NCBI GenBank assembly: GCA_003169675.1
Contig: PNAT01000031.1
Coordinates: 1-35,237 of the forward strand
Direction of reading: 5' to 3'
DNA: 35,237 nt
DNA from: Acidimicrobiaceae bacterium
GTDB taxonomy: Bacteria; Actinomycetota; Acidimicrobiia; Acidimicrobiales; RAAP-2
In this document: one piece after another, positions 17,451-25,784 of the stretch
Layout: every line of letters begins with the position of its first letter
Numbering within the stretch: the stretch's first letter is position 1
The notes under the pieces: generated by a model
Told to the model about the DNA's origin: nothing
The model's database searches: none
The model's input: the letters and a program-made list of their open reading frames with translations, nothing else
Made by a program: the position numbers and the translations under genes

Positions 17451-18503
17451 ATGGATGACTTCGAATCTCCACTCCATGGAGTCGGCAAGGGGCCAAAGCA
17501 GAGATCCTCGGCGCGCCACCGTCGAACACCGAGCTGGCTTCGACCACGGATTCTCTGGGCTGTCGTCGGCCTGGTGACCATCGTCGGTACTGGCGTGGCC
17601 GGCGCAATTCTGACCCTGCCGGCGTCCCACAACCTTGGTGCCCGACACCTTCCTCGGTCCGTCGGGCGGTACACCACGACGAGGATCGCTCCGCTGCCGC
17701 CTTTCAAGATTCAAGATGAGACGTTGACGTTGCTCGACCCGAGTCGCGCCACGCCGGCCCGGGGCAGCGTGCCGGGACACACCGGGCGAGATCTGGTCAC
17801 CATCGTGCGTCGACCGGTCGGATTGCCCGGTCCACTCCCCCTGGTGGTATTCGCGCACGGTTGGAACAGCAACCCCTTGGTCTACGAGTCCCTCCTCGAT
17901 GCCTGGGCCGAAGCTGGGTACATCGTGGCGGCACCAACGTTTCCGGACTCGGCCAATACACTTCCGGGCTCCCCCGTCAGCGATTATCCCGAACAAGCAC
18001 AGGACATGTCCTTCGTGATCTCGTCGCTCCGAGGCGGGTTGGCCGGTCCCGTTGACATGTCGCGGATCGCCGTCGCCGGACACAGCGACGGCGGCACAGA
18101 CGTCGCCCTGATGGCACTCAATCCTCGCTACGGAGACCCCCGGGTGCGGGCGTACATCTCGCTGTCGGGCGAGATTCCCGTTGGCCTCACCGGGCCCTGG
18201 GGGGTCCCGGTAGCCGGTGCACTCCTGGTGGCAGTCGGCACGGCTGATGAATATGGCCTGCTGAGCCGATCACTGCAGGTCTTCCAGGCAGCAGTGATGC
18301 CAAAGGTAGTACTGACCCTTGCCAGTGGCGACCACCTGAACACGTTCATCGGCGACTCGCCGGCCGAAATCGCCATGCGCACCGATACCGTGAACTTCTT
18401 GCACTCGGTGTTCTCGACGCCGACGACGACATCGGCGCAGCTCCAGGCCGCCCTCATGGCAACGGGAGATCCTGCAATCGCCCTCCAAGCTGGCCCAGGC
18501 TGA
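17451..18503 (+). CDS. Membrane-anchored alpha/beta hydrolase
   Basis: A 350-aa protein with a basic cytoplasmic N terminus, one membrane span (about residues 32-56) and an external alpha/beta-hydrolase domain resembling dienelactone hydrolase or platelet-activating-factor acetylhydrolase. The nucleophile is S212 in AVAGHSDGGTD; FAHGWNSN forms the oxyanion region; the acid and histidine are probably in GTADEYG and SGDHLNTF. The substrate is unknown, though an ester on the cell surface is likely. ATG at 17451 has no good ribosome site. It is convergent with dprE2 (46-base gap, no terminator seen). Confidence 0.85.
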   Translation: MDDFESPLHGVGKGPKQRSSARHRRTPSWLRPRILWAVVGLVTIVGTGVAGAILTLPASHNLGARHLPRSVGRYTTTRIAPLPPFKIQDETLTLLDPSRATPARGSVPGHTGRDLVTIVRRPVGLPGPLPLVVFAHGWNSNPLVYESLLDAWAEAGYIVAAPTFPDSANTLPGSPVSDYPEQAQDMSFVISSLRGGLAGPVDMSRIAVAGHSDGGTDVALMALNPRYGDPRVRAYISLSGEIPVGLTGPWGVPVAGALLVAVGTADEYGLLSRSLQVFQAAVMPKVVLTLASGDHLNTFIGDSPAEIAMRTDTVNFLHSVFSTPTTTSAQLQAALMATGDPAIALQAGPG

Positions 18504-18549
18504 ACTAGGGAATCCGAAAGATGGTTTCGCAGACTGCCTTGCGGTCAAC

Positions 18550-19314
18550 TCATCCCGGGAGGCGTCGCCACACCTCCTGGGGCAGATGACGCAGCCCGAG
18601 AAAAACCCAACGCAGAAGGGACGGCACCCAGATGACGGGTTGATTCCGTTCGATGCCCCGCATCACTGCCGTGGCCACGCTGTCCGGATCGACAGCGAAT
18701 GGTGCGGGACGAAGACCGGCGGTCATTTTCGTGCGGACAAATCCCGGACGGACAACTTGAAGTTGCACCCCTGATCCCCGAAGAGACTCGGCCAGGCCCA
18801 GGGCGAAACCGTCCAACCCCGCCTTCGCCGAACCGTAGATGAAATTCGCCGCACGAATCCGGATGCCGGCAACCGACGACAACACAACAATTCGACCAGA
18901 GCCCTGGGCTCGCAGGTGGCGCGCGACCACCCCAAGGGCAACAGCGGGCCACGTGAAGTTGACTGTGATGCTCTCGGCGATCCGTTCGGCGTCGTCGAGG
19001 TCTGCGCCCGCGTTTCCCAAGAATCCGACTGCGACCACTACCAGGTCGACGGGGGCATCGGCGGCGTCGAAGCAGGCGGCAATCGTTTCTTCCGCCTTGT
19101 CGTTCTCGAGGGCGTCGAACACAACCGATCTGACGATGTCTGCCCCACGTGCTTCGGCTCGCCTCGTCGCATGGACCAGACCATCGGTATCTCTCCCGGC
19201 AAGTACGACAGTCCGGCACCGGTTGGCGATGAGGCGGTCGATCAGGGCGCCCGCAATCTCAGATGTTCCTCCCAGCACCACGACGGTCTGAGGGTGATTG
19301 AACGCATTGTTCAC
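18550..19314 (-). CDS. dprE2: Decaprenylphospho-beta-D-erythro-pentofuranosid-2-ulose 2-reductase
   Basis: The second half of the 2'-epimerisation that turns decaprenylphosphoryl ribose into decaprenylphosphoryl arabinose: NADH-dependent reduction of the 2-keto intermediate. The 254-aa product equals, from memory, the length of M. tuberculosis DprE2. It is a short-chain dehydrogenase: VVVLGGTSEIAGALIDRL, the catalytic Ser-Tyr-Lys in VLSSVAGIRIRAANFIYGSAKAG, then QVVRPGFVRTKMT. The GTG at 19314 overlaps the dprE1 stop as GTGA, so it is translationally coupled. It is the last gene of the long operon. Confidence 0.92.
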   Translation of the reverse strand: MNNAFNHPQTVVVLGGTSEIAGALIDRLIANRCRTVVLAGRDTDGLVHATRRAEARGADIVRSVVFDALENDKAEETIAACFDAADAPVDLVVVAVGFLGNAGADLDDAERIAESITVNFTWPAVALGVVARHLRAQGSGRIVVLSSVAGIRIRAANFIYGSAKAGLDGFALGLAESLRGSGVQLQVVRPGFVRTKMTAGLRPAPFAVDPDSVATAVMRGIERNQPVIWVPSLLRWVFLGLRHLPQEVWRRLPG

Positions 19315-20828
19315 GATGGGACCTTCTGCCCGATGCCGAGCCGGCGCGAAAGGTCGGACTGGAGTACGTGGTCTGGATCGACCCTGTCCCGGACCGCCTC
19401 CAATTCCCCAATCCTGGGGTACATGGCACGGAGGAGTTCCGGTCGGAGGCGGGCATCCTTGGCCAGGTAGATCCTCCCGCCCACGCCGACCACGAGTTCG
19501 TCGAGCCGGTCGAGAAGGGGCGGAAGCCCCGGGAGTCCGGCCGGAAAGTCGAGGGCCAAGGTCCACCCCTCGATCGGGAATGACAGTGGACCCGGATCGC
19601 CAGGACCGAACCGCTTGAGGACCGCCAGTGAAGACGGGATTCCAGCTGGCCCCATCATCCCGACTGCCGCCCTCACAACGTCAGCGTGCTGCGGGCCGAC
19701 GACAAACTGGTACTGCACGAAGCCACGCCGCCCGTAGAGGAGATTCCATTCATTGATTCCATCAAGGGGATAGAAGAAAGAGGTCAACGGGACGATGGCT
19801 CCACACTTTCGCTTGGGTGATTTGCGAAACCACAGTGCATTGAATGCCTGCACCGTGTGTGGACCGACCGCACTGAGGGGCAGCGTGAACGGGACCCTCA
19901 CCCGTGACTCCGCGGGAATGTCAATGAACGATGTCGCATTCGCCAGACCCAGCGCACCGATCGGCGCATGATCTCCTCTGGTCAGGACCGAACGCCCGAG
20001 GTGCTTACCACGGGAGCTGCAATCCACCCAGGCCACGGAATATCGGTAGTTGTGGTCTGCCTCCTCCATGGCGGACATGACAGCGTCGAGATCGTCACAG
20101 CGCTCTGTATCAGTCTCCATCCATGACGTCTCGACCCGGATGAGACGGAGAGTGGCTTTCACGACAACACCGGTGAGCCCCATTCCTCCCGCGGTGGCCC
20201 AGAACAATTCAGCATCCTCGTCGGGGCTGATCGTGAAGATCCCAGCCGGCGTGACCAGGGTGAGCGACGCGACGAAGGAACAGAAGCTCCCGTCCCGATG
20301 ATGATTCTTGCCGTGGACATCGGCGGCAATGGCCCCGCCCACAGTCACATGTCGAGTCCCAGGGGAGACGGGGATGAACCATCCCGAGGCGAGTGAGACA
20401 CGCATGATGGCGGCGAGGCTGGTGCCTCCGCCCACTTCAACCAAGCCGGTGACAGGGTCAATGAGACCAATCGAACTGTAGGCCGAGGTATCGACGACGA
20501 CACCGCCGCTGCACTGCGCGGCGTCGCCATAGCTCCGTCCCAATCCGCGGGCGATCACCCAGCGGTGGGGCTCGGATGATTGGCTCGTCAATGGTGTGTG
20601 GGTGACACCCATTACCGGTCCCCGCGCATTACCGGACGATATGAGTTGAGCCAGCTCGTCAACGTCATGCGGCGCCGTCACTTCGCTGGCCGCCGGGGCG
20701 GTACGCCCCCAGCCTGTGAGAATGCGCTGTTCAACATCTGATCTTTGCCCTGGTACACCGTTCGTTTCGGCCTTGTCGGGGTGAGGACTCAATGCGCCCA
20801 AGCGTCCGCTGTCGAGGCGTTGCTTCAC
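19311..20828 (-). CDS. dprE1: Decaprenylphosphoryl-beta-D-ribose oxidase
   Basis: FAD enzyme that oxidises the 2' hydroxyl of decaprenylphosphoryl ribose, handing electrons to an unsettled acceptor. The 505-aa product matches DprE1 end to end: LTGWGRTAP, IARGLGRSYGDAAQ, PVSPGTRHVTVGGAIAADVHGKNHH, AELFWATAGGMGLTG, GFVQYQFVV, LKRFGPG and IYLAKDAR. K457 corresponds to catalytic-site K418 of M. tuberculosis. The residue matching Cys387, the target of benzothiazinones, is Ala425 (TLALDF). About 40 extra residues stand before the conserved core. The GTG at 20828 overlaps the ubiA stop (GTGA). A longer frame reaching 20993 lies inside ubiA and is rejected. Confidence 0.94.
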   Translation of the reverse strand: MKQRLDSGRLGALSPHPDKAETNGVPGQRSDVEQRILTGWGRTAPAASEVTAPHDVDELAQLISSGNARGPVMGVTHTPLTSQSSEPHRWVIARGLGRSYGDAAQCSGGVVVDTSAYSSIGLIDPVTGLVEVGGGTSLAAIMRVSLASGWFIPVSPGTRHVTVGGAIAADVHGKNHHRDGSFCSFVASLTLVTPAGIFTISPDEDAELFWATAGGMGLTGVVVKATLRLIRVETSWMETDTERCDDLDAVMSAMEEADHNYRYSVAWVDCSSRGKHLGRSVLTRGDHAPIGALGLANATSFIDIPAESRVRVPFTLPLSAVGPHTVQAFNALWFRKSPKRKCGAIVPLTSFFYPLDGINEWNLLYGRRGFVQYQFVVGPQHADVVRAAVGMMGPAGIPSSLAVLKRFGPGDPGPLSFPIEGWTLALDFPAGLPGLPPLLDRLDELVVGVGGRIYLAKDARLRPELLRAMYPRIGELEAVRDRVDPDHVLQSDLSRRLGIGQKVPS

Positions 20829-21787
20829 CCGTACAACCCGATGGAGAACAAGGCAATCCACAGCACACCAAGAGCTTGGAGGAGATGGTCGTGAAAGAAC
20901 AAGTCCTCGGGTGCGTCGACGAGTCCAGCGTCGACGAGCCGCAGCGTGTGAAGTGTGCCAAGAATGACGGGAACCACGGAAAGTTGTATCCACACCAGGT
21001 GATGACCGACATGCGACAGGAGGCCGGCTTTTTCGAAGGCCCAGAGGCAGTAGGCGGTGACAGTCACCGAAGCCGTCAAGGTCAGGGTCGATCCGAGGAA
21101 CGACGCGGTGTAGATCCCCAACACCTCGCGATGTTCCCCCCGTCTCTCTCCAAGCCGAACGTATTCACCCATGCGCTTCCCGGTGACCACGAACAGCGCG
21201 CCGAAGGAGGCAACCGCCAGGAACCAGCTTGAGAGGGGAACATGGGTCGCCACCCCTCCGGCAATGGCCCGAATGAGAAATCCAGAGGACACAGCTGCAA
21301 GCTCAATCACCGGTTCACGCTGAAGCCACAGAGTGTACGCGGCACTGATAATGATGTAGATCCCCACGACGAGGACCAATGGCCAGCGGGCCACAAACCA
21401 GGAAGAGGTCATGGCGATGACGATCAGCACCGCTCCCGCAAATCTGGCCAAAGAGGGGCTGACCGCACCACGGGCGACGGGTCGATGGCGCTTGTCGGGA
21501 TGACGCCGATCGGCCTCCACGTCCGTTGCGTCGTTGACCAGGTACATTCCTGACGCAGCCGCACAGAAGACCCCGAACGTGCCCACCGTCGTAAGCAGGA
21601 CACCGCGGTGATTGAGCACCCCCGCTGACGCAGGGGCCACGAAGACCAAGGCATTCTTGGCCCATTGGCGAGGTCGCATCCCCGTGACCACACCGAGCAC
21701 CACGCCCGAAGAGTCCTTGGAGGCTCCTCGGTCGTTGTGCTCCAGGGCGATCAGTTCACCCTGGACGTCCCCTTCCTCGGGCTCCAT
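20825..21787 (-). CDS. ubiA: Decaprenyl-phosphate phosphoribosyltransferase (UbiA superfamily)
   Basis: Membrane prenyltransferase-fold enzyme that moves 5-phosphoribose from PRPP to decaprenyl phosphate, the first committed step towards decaprenylphosphoryl arabinose. The 320-aa product has about eight to nine spans and the signature MRPRQWAKNALVF, the metal site YLVNDATDVEADRRHPDKRH, and SSGFLIRAIAGGVATHVPLS, closely like Rv3806c. The late PEDL block is also shared. The ATG at 21787 is preferred; a GTG at 21805 or a TTG at 21835 overlapping the previous gene are alternatives and none has a clear ribosome site. Dephosphorylation of its product by a phosphatase (Rv3807c type) is not encoded nearby. 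Confidence 0.92.
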   Translation of the reverse strand: MEPEEGDVQGELIALEHNDRGASKDSSGVVLGVVTGMRPRQWAKNALVFVAPASAGVLNHRGVLLTTVGTFGVFCAAASGMYLVNDATDVEADRRHPDKRHRPVARGAVSPSLARFAGAVLIVIAMTSSWFVARWPLVLVVGIYIIISAAYTLWLQREPVIELAAVSSGFLIRAIAGGVATHVPLSSWFLAVASFGALFVVTGKRMGEYVRLGERRGEHREVLGIYTASFLGSTLTLTASVTVTAYCLWAFEKAGLLSHVGHHLVWIQLSVVPVILGTLHTLRLVDAGLVDAPEDLFFHDHLLQALGVLWIALFSIGLYG

Positions 21788-21806
21788 CTCGTCACGAGAG
21801 CGCACG

Positions 21807-23078
21807 TCAAGTGCCGGCTGCCGCCGACATGGCAAAGAAGTCCCTGGCCCACCATGATTGGAAGTACCGTGCCGGAGTTCCCGTCATACCGGGGAGCAAC
21901 TCGGTGCCATTTGTCCCAGACGCTGAACCCGTTGACGTAGCTGGCTTGTAGACCGAATAGTTGACCCAGTCGGTGTTGATGTCGAGCTCCATGGCGCGCA
22001 CCGCGCCCGCCCGTGCCAAGAGGTCGGCCAGGTCGGTGATGTTCATCCCCGGACCACCGACGTAGACGAGGGCTCCGTTCGCAGTGATCCCGACTCCCGA
22101 CCTCCACACATAGATCGCGCCCCCCAAAGTGCTGCCCCATCGGGTGGTGTCCGCCGCGTTAAGGCCAGAGACCGCCTTCCCGCCATCAACCAGAAGATCG
22201 AGATTCTGACGAACCGATACGACATTAGGCGTCATGGTAAGGGATCCGCCCCATGGCCCGATATTGACCTGCCCATTGCGATAGATGACGAACGACGCGG
22301 CGCCCACTCGCAGAGGCACAACTGCCTTTCCATCCGTGTAGTACCCACCATTGGCTGCACTCATGAGAAATCCGGCGTTGAAAGCGGCGACCAGGCGGTC
22401 TGCCGCTCCGGGTTGTACGGGGGCCGTATGGGTGTAGGGCCCACCACCGGGGATCTGGCTGCCTGAGTACAGCGTGGCTTTCAAGAGCTTGGTGTCCATC
22501 CAGGCCACGCCGACCACGTAACTCGTGTGTACGGCGTCCGGCCGGAGAGTAGTTTCATAGATCGCTGGTATTCCGCCCACGAGGCGACCCGCTGGTGACC
22601 ATGCACCTTCACCCGCAATGGCAGTACTGGCCATGGATTGGATCGGAGAAGGCAACGGCAGATGTGCCGGCCCTGACGTCGCGGCGGCCGTCACCGGATG
22701 AGGAACCTGGATGGCACCTGCGGGGGGTTTGCCGCCGACCGGTGGGGGATGATGGCTGTACCACTCCTTCTCGACCCAATTCACCACGCCGTTACCCCCG
22801 TGAACCCGGGCCCATTCGGCAAAGCGGGAGCTGAATGAGCTTCCCAGTGCAGGATTAGTCAGTGCACCTCCTAGGGAGACGGCTGTCCAGATCATCATCC
22901 CGGCGAGAAGCAGCACGAAGAGTGCGGTGAGTCTCCGTCGTCGGTACTTGGAGCCTTTTCTCTGTGCACGCGTCTGGTTCCGGGATTTCGGCACCGGCTG
23001 CCGCCTCTGATCCGCCCGTGATCCGCTCACCCGAGAATGCTTGGGTTCGACCTCATCTTTCACCAGGCCTCGGTTCAC
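21807..23078 (-). CDS. Phosphodiester-glycosidase-like protein, membrane-anchored (paralogue 2)
   Basis: A 423-aa protein: a long basic cytoplasmic tail (residues 1-48), one membrane span (about 49-70), a Pro-rich stalk and the same NAGPA-like domain as the lipoprotein at 16353-17291. Shared blocks are LVAAFNAGFLMSAANGGYY, ASFVIYRNGQVNIGPWG, VVSVRQNLDLLVDGG, TRWGSTLGG and RAMELDINTDW. The family can cleave sugar-phosphodiester bonds, but the usual LDGGGSS block is LDIN here. It starts at the GTG at 23078, overlapping the ferredoxin stop (GTGA). Its place between electron-transfer and arabinose-lipid genes suggests a job in envelope glycan processing; this is inference. Confidence 0.85.
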   Translation of the reverse strand: MNRGLVKDEVEPKHSRVSGSRADQRRQPVPKSRNQTRAQRKGSKYRRRRLTALFVLLLAGMMIWTAVSLGGALTNPALGSSFSSRFAEWARVHGGNGVVNWVEKEWYSHHPPPVGGKPPAGAIQVPHPVTAAATSGPAHLPLPSPIQSMASTAIAGEGAWSPAGRLVGGIPAIYETTLRPDAVHTSYVVGVAWMDTKLLKATLYSGSQIPGGGPYTHTAPVQPGAADRLVAAFNAGFLMSAANGGYYTDGKAVVPLRVGAASFVIYRNGQVNIGPWGGSLTMTPNVVSVRQNLDLLVDGGKAVSGLNAADTTRWGSTLGGAIYVWRSGVGITANGALVYVGGPGMNITDLADLLARAGAVRAMELDINTDWVNYSVYKPATSTGSASGTNGTELLPGMTGTPARYFQSWWARDFFAMSAAAGT

Positions 23079-23341
23079 TGGAGACCTTCCACCAAATGGA
23101 GTGCCAACCGAGGGCACGAAGCGACGGCGCGCCGCGCATGATCGGCCAGAGCAGTTGGGATCTCCTCGTCGGAGATGATCGGGAAACCCCACTGATCCAT
23201 CTTGACCCGCTCGGGCAACAACTCGGCGCAGACACCGTGACCGTCACACATGGTGGGGTCGACGACCAGGGTGACCCGCCACTTTGGCGCGGGCAAGCTG
23301 GTCACCTGAGCACCTAGCCCACTCACTCGGCGGGTTGCCAT
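23075..23341 (-). CDS. 3Fe-4S ferredoxin
   Basis: An 88-aa soluble electron carrier. The cluster motif is CDGHGVC (Cys-x2-His-x2-Cys) with a distant SCP, the pattern of single-cluster actinobacterial ferredoxins that often serve cytochromes P450. A His in the middle position points to a [3Fe-4S] cluster. The start is the ATG at 23341 sharing its A with the TGA of the NuoF-like gene (TGATG). Probably passes electrons between the NuoF-like protein and a membrane or enzyme partner. Confidence 0.9.
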   Translation of the reverse strand: MATRRVSGLGAQVTSLPAPKWRVTLVVDPTMCDGHGVCAELLPERVKMDQWGFPIISDEEIPTALADHARRAVASCPRLALHLVEGLQ

Positions 23342-24651
23342 CACCGTGGACGTCCTTGGTGAGCGGGGCATGGCAGGAGAGCAGGGCCATTCACCGCGCC
23401 GCAAGGACCGCGGCGCACGTGCTGGAGTGCCTCATTATGAAAGACTACGAGTGCACTGCGGACAAACCGAGTCACCCCATCTGGGTGACGACAGGCGCCC
23501 CGGCCTTCAATGAGCCCGCATAACTCCTCGATAGGAGGAAGGTGGCCCCGAAGTGCTGCCGGGTCAAACGCCAAGGCTTCCATGTGAGCGGCCAGATCAG
23601 CCAGACCGTGCACGCAGGGCCCGCACTGACCTGCACCCTGCCGTTCCATGTAGCGGACCACTCGAGCCGTCTCGGCCAGGGGACAGCACGTTCGGGGGAG
23701 TACAGCGACAACTCCGGCACCCAGAGAAGATCCAAGTTGGCGAGCAGCCTCCTCGGTCAGGCGGCACTCGAGGATGTCGGTCATGGAGACCCAGCCTCCT
23801 CCGTAGCCCCCGAGAAGAATCCCCCAGTACCGGTCGGCATCCTGCGCGGTGAGTTGAAGGAGGTCCCGGAAGGCAACTCCATGTGGTGCTTCCACCACTT
23901 GAGGTTCCGTCCACCGGCCGGTGATCGTGAGCAACATGGTGCCCGGCGAGTCATCGGTTCCCACCGATCGGAACCATTGACCACCAAACCGGCTGATCAT
24001 CGCCACCTGCGCGAGTGATTCGACGTTCTGCACGAGGGTTGGTCTTCCGCCGACTCCTCGAGTGCGTATGGATTGGATTCCGACAAATGTTGGCAAGGCG
24101 GGTCCATTGTTGAGGGCACGCACAACGGCGGACTCCTGACCGGAGAGAAATGCCTCCGGAGCACCGACCACCTCGATCTCAACCGGATCCAAATCGGCAC
24201 GCCGGCGAGCATGGATGGCTCGGCCGATCACATCGGTAAGCCGATCGGGCACATAGACCACTATTCGATTCGCGTTGAGGACGGCCGCGCCGAGCGATGC
24301 TCCGTCAAGCACCAGATGGGGGAATTTGGTAAGGAGGAACGCGTCCTTCAGGCTGGCTGGCTCTCCTTCGGCCCCGTTGGCCACCACGACAGCTCGGCGA
24401 GCCCTGCCTTCGCTCACGGCCCGCCACTTGGTACCGACAGGGAACCGGGCTCCCCCGTGGCCACGCAGGCCAGCCGAGTCGAGCTCGTCGAGCAACGTCG
24501 CCCTGGCGCGACGCAATGGGAGCGCGCCCCACTGTTCGAGGTGGTCGTGGAGGCCGAAAGAATTGTCGGGTGAGGAAAGCCCCGACAACAGACGAGGGAA
24601 GGTCGGAGCTTCCCTGGTTGGAGGGGTGATTTCGGCCAACGGTGTTCTCAC
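23341..24651 (-). CDS. NuoF-like NADH dehydrogenase flavoprotein
   Basis: A 436-aa protein related to the 51-kDa subunit of complex I, expected to oxidise NADH with FMN. Seen: glycine-rich FMN region LRGHGGARFPVGTKW, the NADH/FMN block NGAEGEPASLKD, and the SLBB-like middle part (TITGRWTEPQVVEAP). The iron-sulfur site reads GAGQCGPCVHG with a later GACRHP: the first of the four NuoF cysteines is replaced by Ala, so the cluster is altered or has another ligand. No NuoE or NuoG partner is nearby; the ferredoxin next to it may replace them. GTG at 24651 overlaps the cytochrome stop (GTGA). Confidence 0.88.
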   Translation of the reverse strand: MRTPLAEITPPTREAPTFPRLLSGLSSPDNSFGLHDHLEQWGALPLRRARATLLDELDSAGLRGHGGARFPVGTKWRAVSEGRARRAVVVANGAEGEPASLKDAFLLTKFPHLVLDGASLGAAVLNANRIVVYVPDRLTDVIGRAIHARRRADLDPVEIEVVGAPEAFLSGQESAVVRALNNGPALPTFVGIQSIRTRGVGGRPTLVQNVESLAQVAMISRFGGQWFRSVGTDDSPGTMLLTITGRWTEPQVVEAPHGVAFRDLLQLTAQDADRYWGILLGGYGGGWVSMTDILECRLTEEAARQLGSSLGAGVVAVLPRTCCPLAETARVVRYMERQGAGQCGPCVHGLADLAAHMEALAFDPAALRGHLPPIEELCGLIEGRGACRHPDGVTRFVRSALVVFHNEALQHVRRGPCGAVNGPALLPCPAHQGRPR

Positions 24652-25784
24652 TGATTCGCCCCCGAACTACCAGACACCGATCCGCTGAACGTACCACTGC
24701 TCTGATCAATCGAAAGCTGTATGACTAGGTTCACCGTCCCCATCGGTCCCCTCACAGTGGCTCCGATGCTGGAGCCATCAAGTGCGGTGACTGCTCCACG
24801 TTCGTTACCGAAGCTGACTTTGCTTGTCGACATGGCCACACCTCCATTTACCGCGCGACCGATGAGCTGAACCTGAAGAGGAGCGGACGCACCTTGCACT
24901 TGCATGGTCAGTTGGACTTCGACATCCCCCGCACTGTTCGGGCTCGACGTCGCGATCGTCCCGGTCACGTTCTCGGTGAAAGGCAGCGGAGGGAGCCCAT
25001 TCGTCGATGTCGGGACCACCGTGGTCGGTGCCGTCGGTGAACCCGACGTCCCGGACGCGGCTGCTGCACTCTTGCTGGCGAATCGCGCGTTGAGCTGTGC
25101 CAACAGTACGGGCGAGGTCCCCGCTCGCCGTGACCATCCTGGCTGGAGTGGACCTGACAAGGCGAAGGCCCCGATCCCCACGACCAACGCAGTGGTTGCA
25201 CCAGCCGCCGCCAATCGCCGACCGCTCGGCATACGGCGGGCCTCGACAATTCGCCACAACACAGAGCCGACAACGGAGACGATACAGATCACCTCAAGTA
25301 AGATCATGATTGAGAGGCGTGCATCCGTACCGCTACCCAACCCGTGAAGCACGGCGATGGGCCAACACATGTAGGCCATGTAGTGCACGCCCCGCCAGGC
25401 CCGGACTCCAATGCGGCGCCGTAGCCCGCTGGTAATGCCCACGGCGAGCAAGATGTCGAACGCCAACGCACCCAAACCGACCCAGAGGGGTCGATACTGG
25501 GTGAGGAAGGGTATGAATGCGTCACGATACCCAATAGGCACGTAGCCGTCGGCCACCGTCGTCACGACGTGGAGTCCGATCAGCGCGAGGCAGAACAGTG
25601 ACACGTTGCGATGCATGGTCTGAGAGACGAATCGAGGCCACTGCTGCGCCGTCCAGCCGACCGAAGAGATGATCCCGAGTATCACGGTCCCTGAGAGCAG
25701 AACCAGTGAGACCAGACCGGTGGCCCGGGTGAGGTACCACAGCGCGGTTCCAGTATGCGTGGCGCTGGCCACGGCTACAGTCAT
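24648..25784 (-). CDS. Ferric-reductase-like cytochrome b with C-terminal exported domain
   Basis: A 378-aa membrane protein. Six spans (about 20-42, 59-80, 100-120, 132-150, 157-180, 191-210) form a ferric-reductase-like transmembrane domain with four candidate heme histidines, H58, H72, H134 and H147. Basic loops at 121-131 and 179-190 are probably cytoplasmic, putting the C terminus outside. A Ser/Thr/Pro linker (240-262) leads to a beta-rich domain (270-370) I do not recognise. It holds DGSSIGAT at 336-343, close to the D-x2-S-G-A-T site that ApbE flavinylates but with one extra residue. ATG at 25784 overlaps the ApbE stop (ATGA). There is no NADPH-binding domain. Confidence 0.85.
   Translation of the reverse strand: MTVAVASATHTGTALWYLTRATGLVSLVLLSGTVILGIISSVGWTAQQWPRFVSQTMHRNVSLFCLALIGLHVVTTVADGYVPIGYRDAFIPFLTQYRPLWVGLGALAFDILLAVGITSGLRRRIGVRAWRGVHYMAYMCWPIAVLHGLGSGTDARLSIMILLEVICIVSVVGSVLWRIVEARRMPSGRRLAAAGATTALVVGIGAFALSGPLQPGWSRRAGTSPVLLAQLNARFASKSAAAASGTSGSPTAPTTVVPTSTNGLPPLPFTENVTGTIATSSPNSAGDVEVQLTMQVQGASAPLQVQLIGRAVNGGVAMSTSKVSFGNERGAVTALDGSSIGATVRGPMGTVNLVIQLSIDQSSGTFSGSVSGSSGANQ

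Noticed and set aside
20829-20993. N-terminal extension of DprE1
   Set aside because: It is a shadow of ubiA on the same strand; the GTGA overlap at 20825-20828 gives a natural start.
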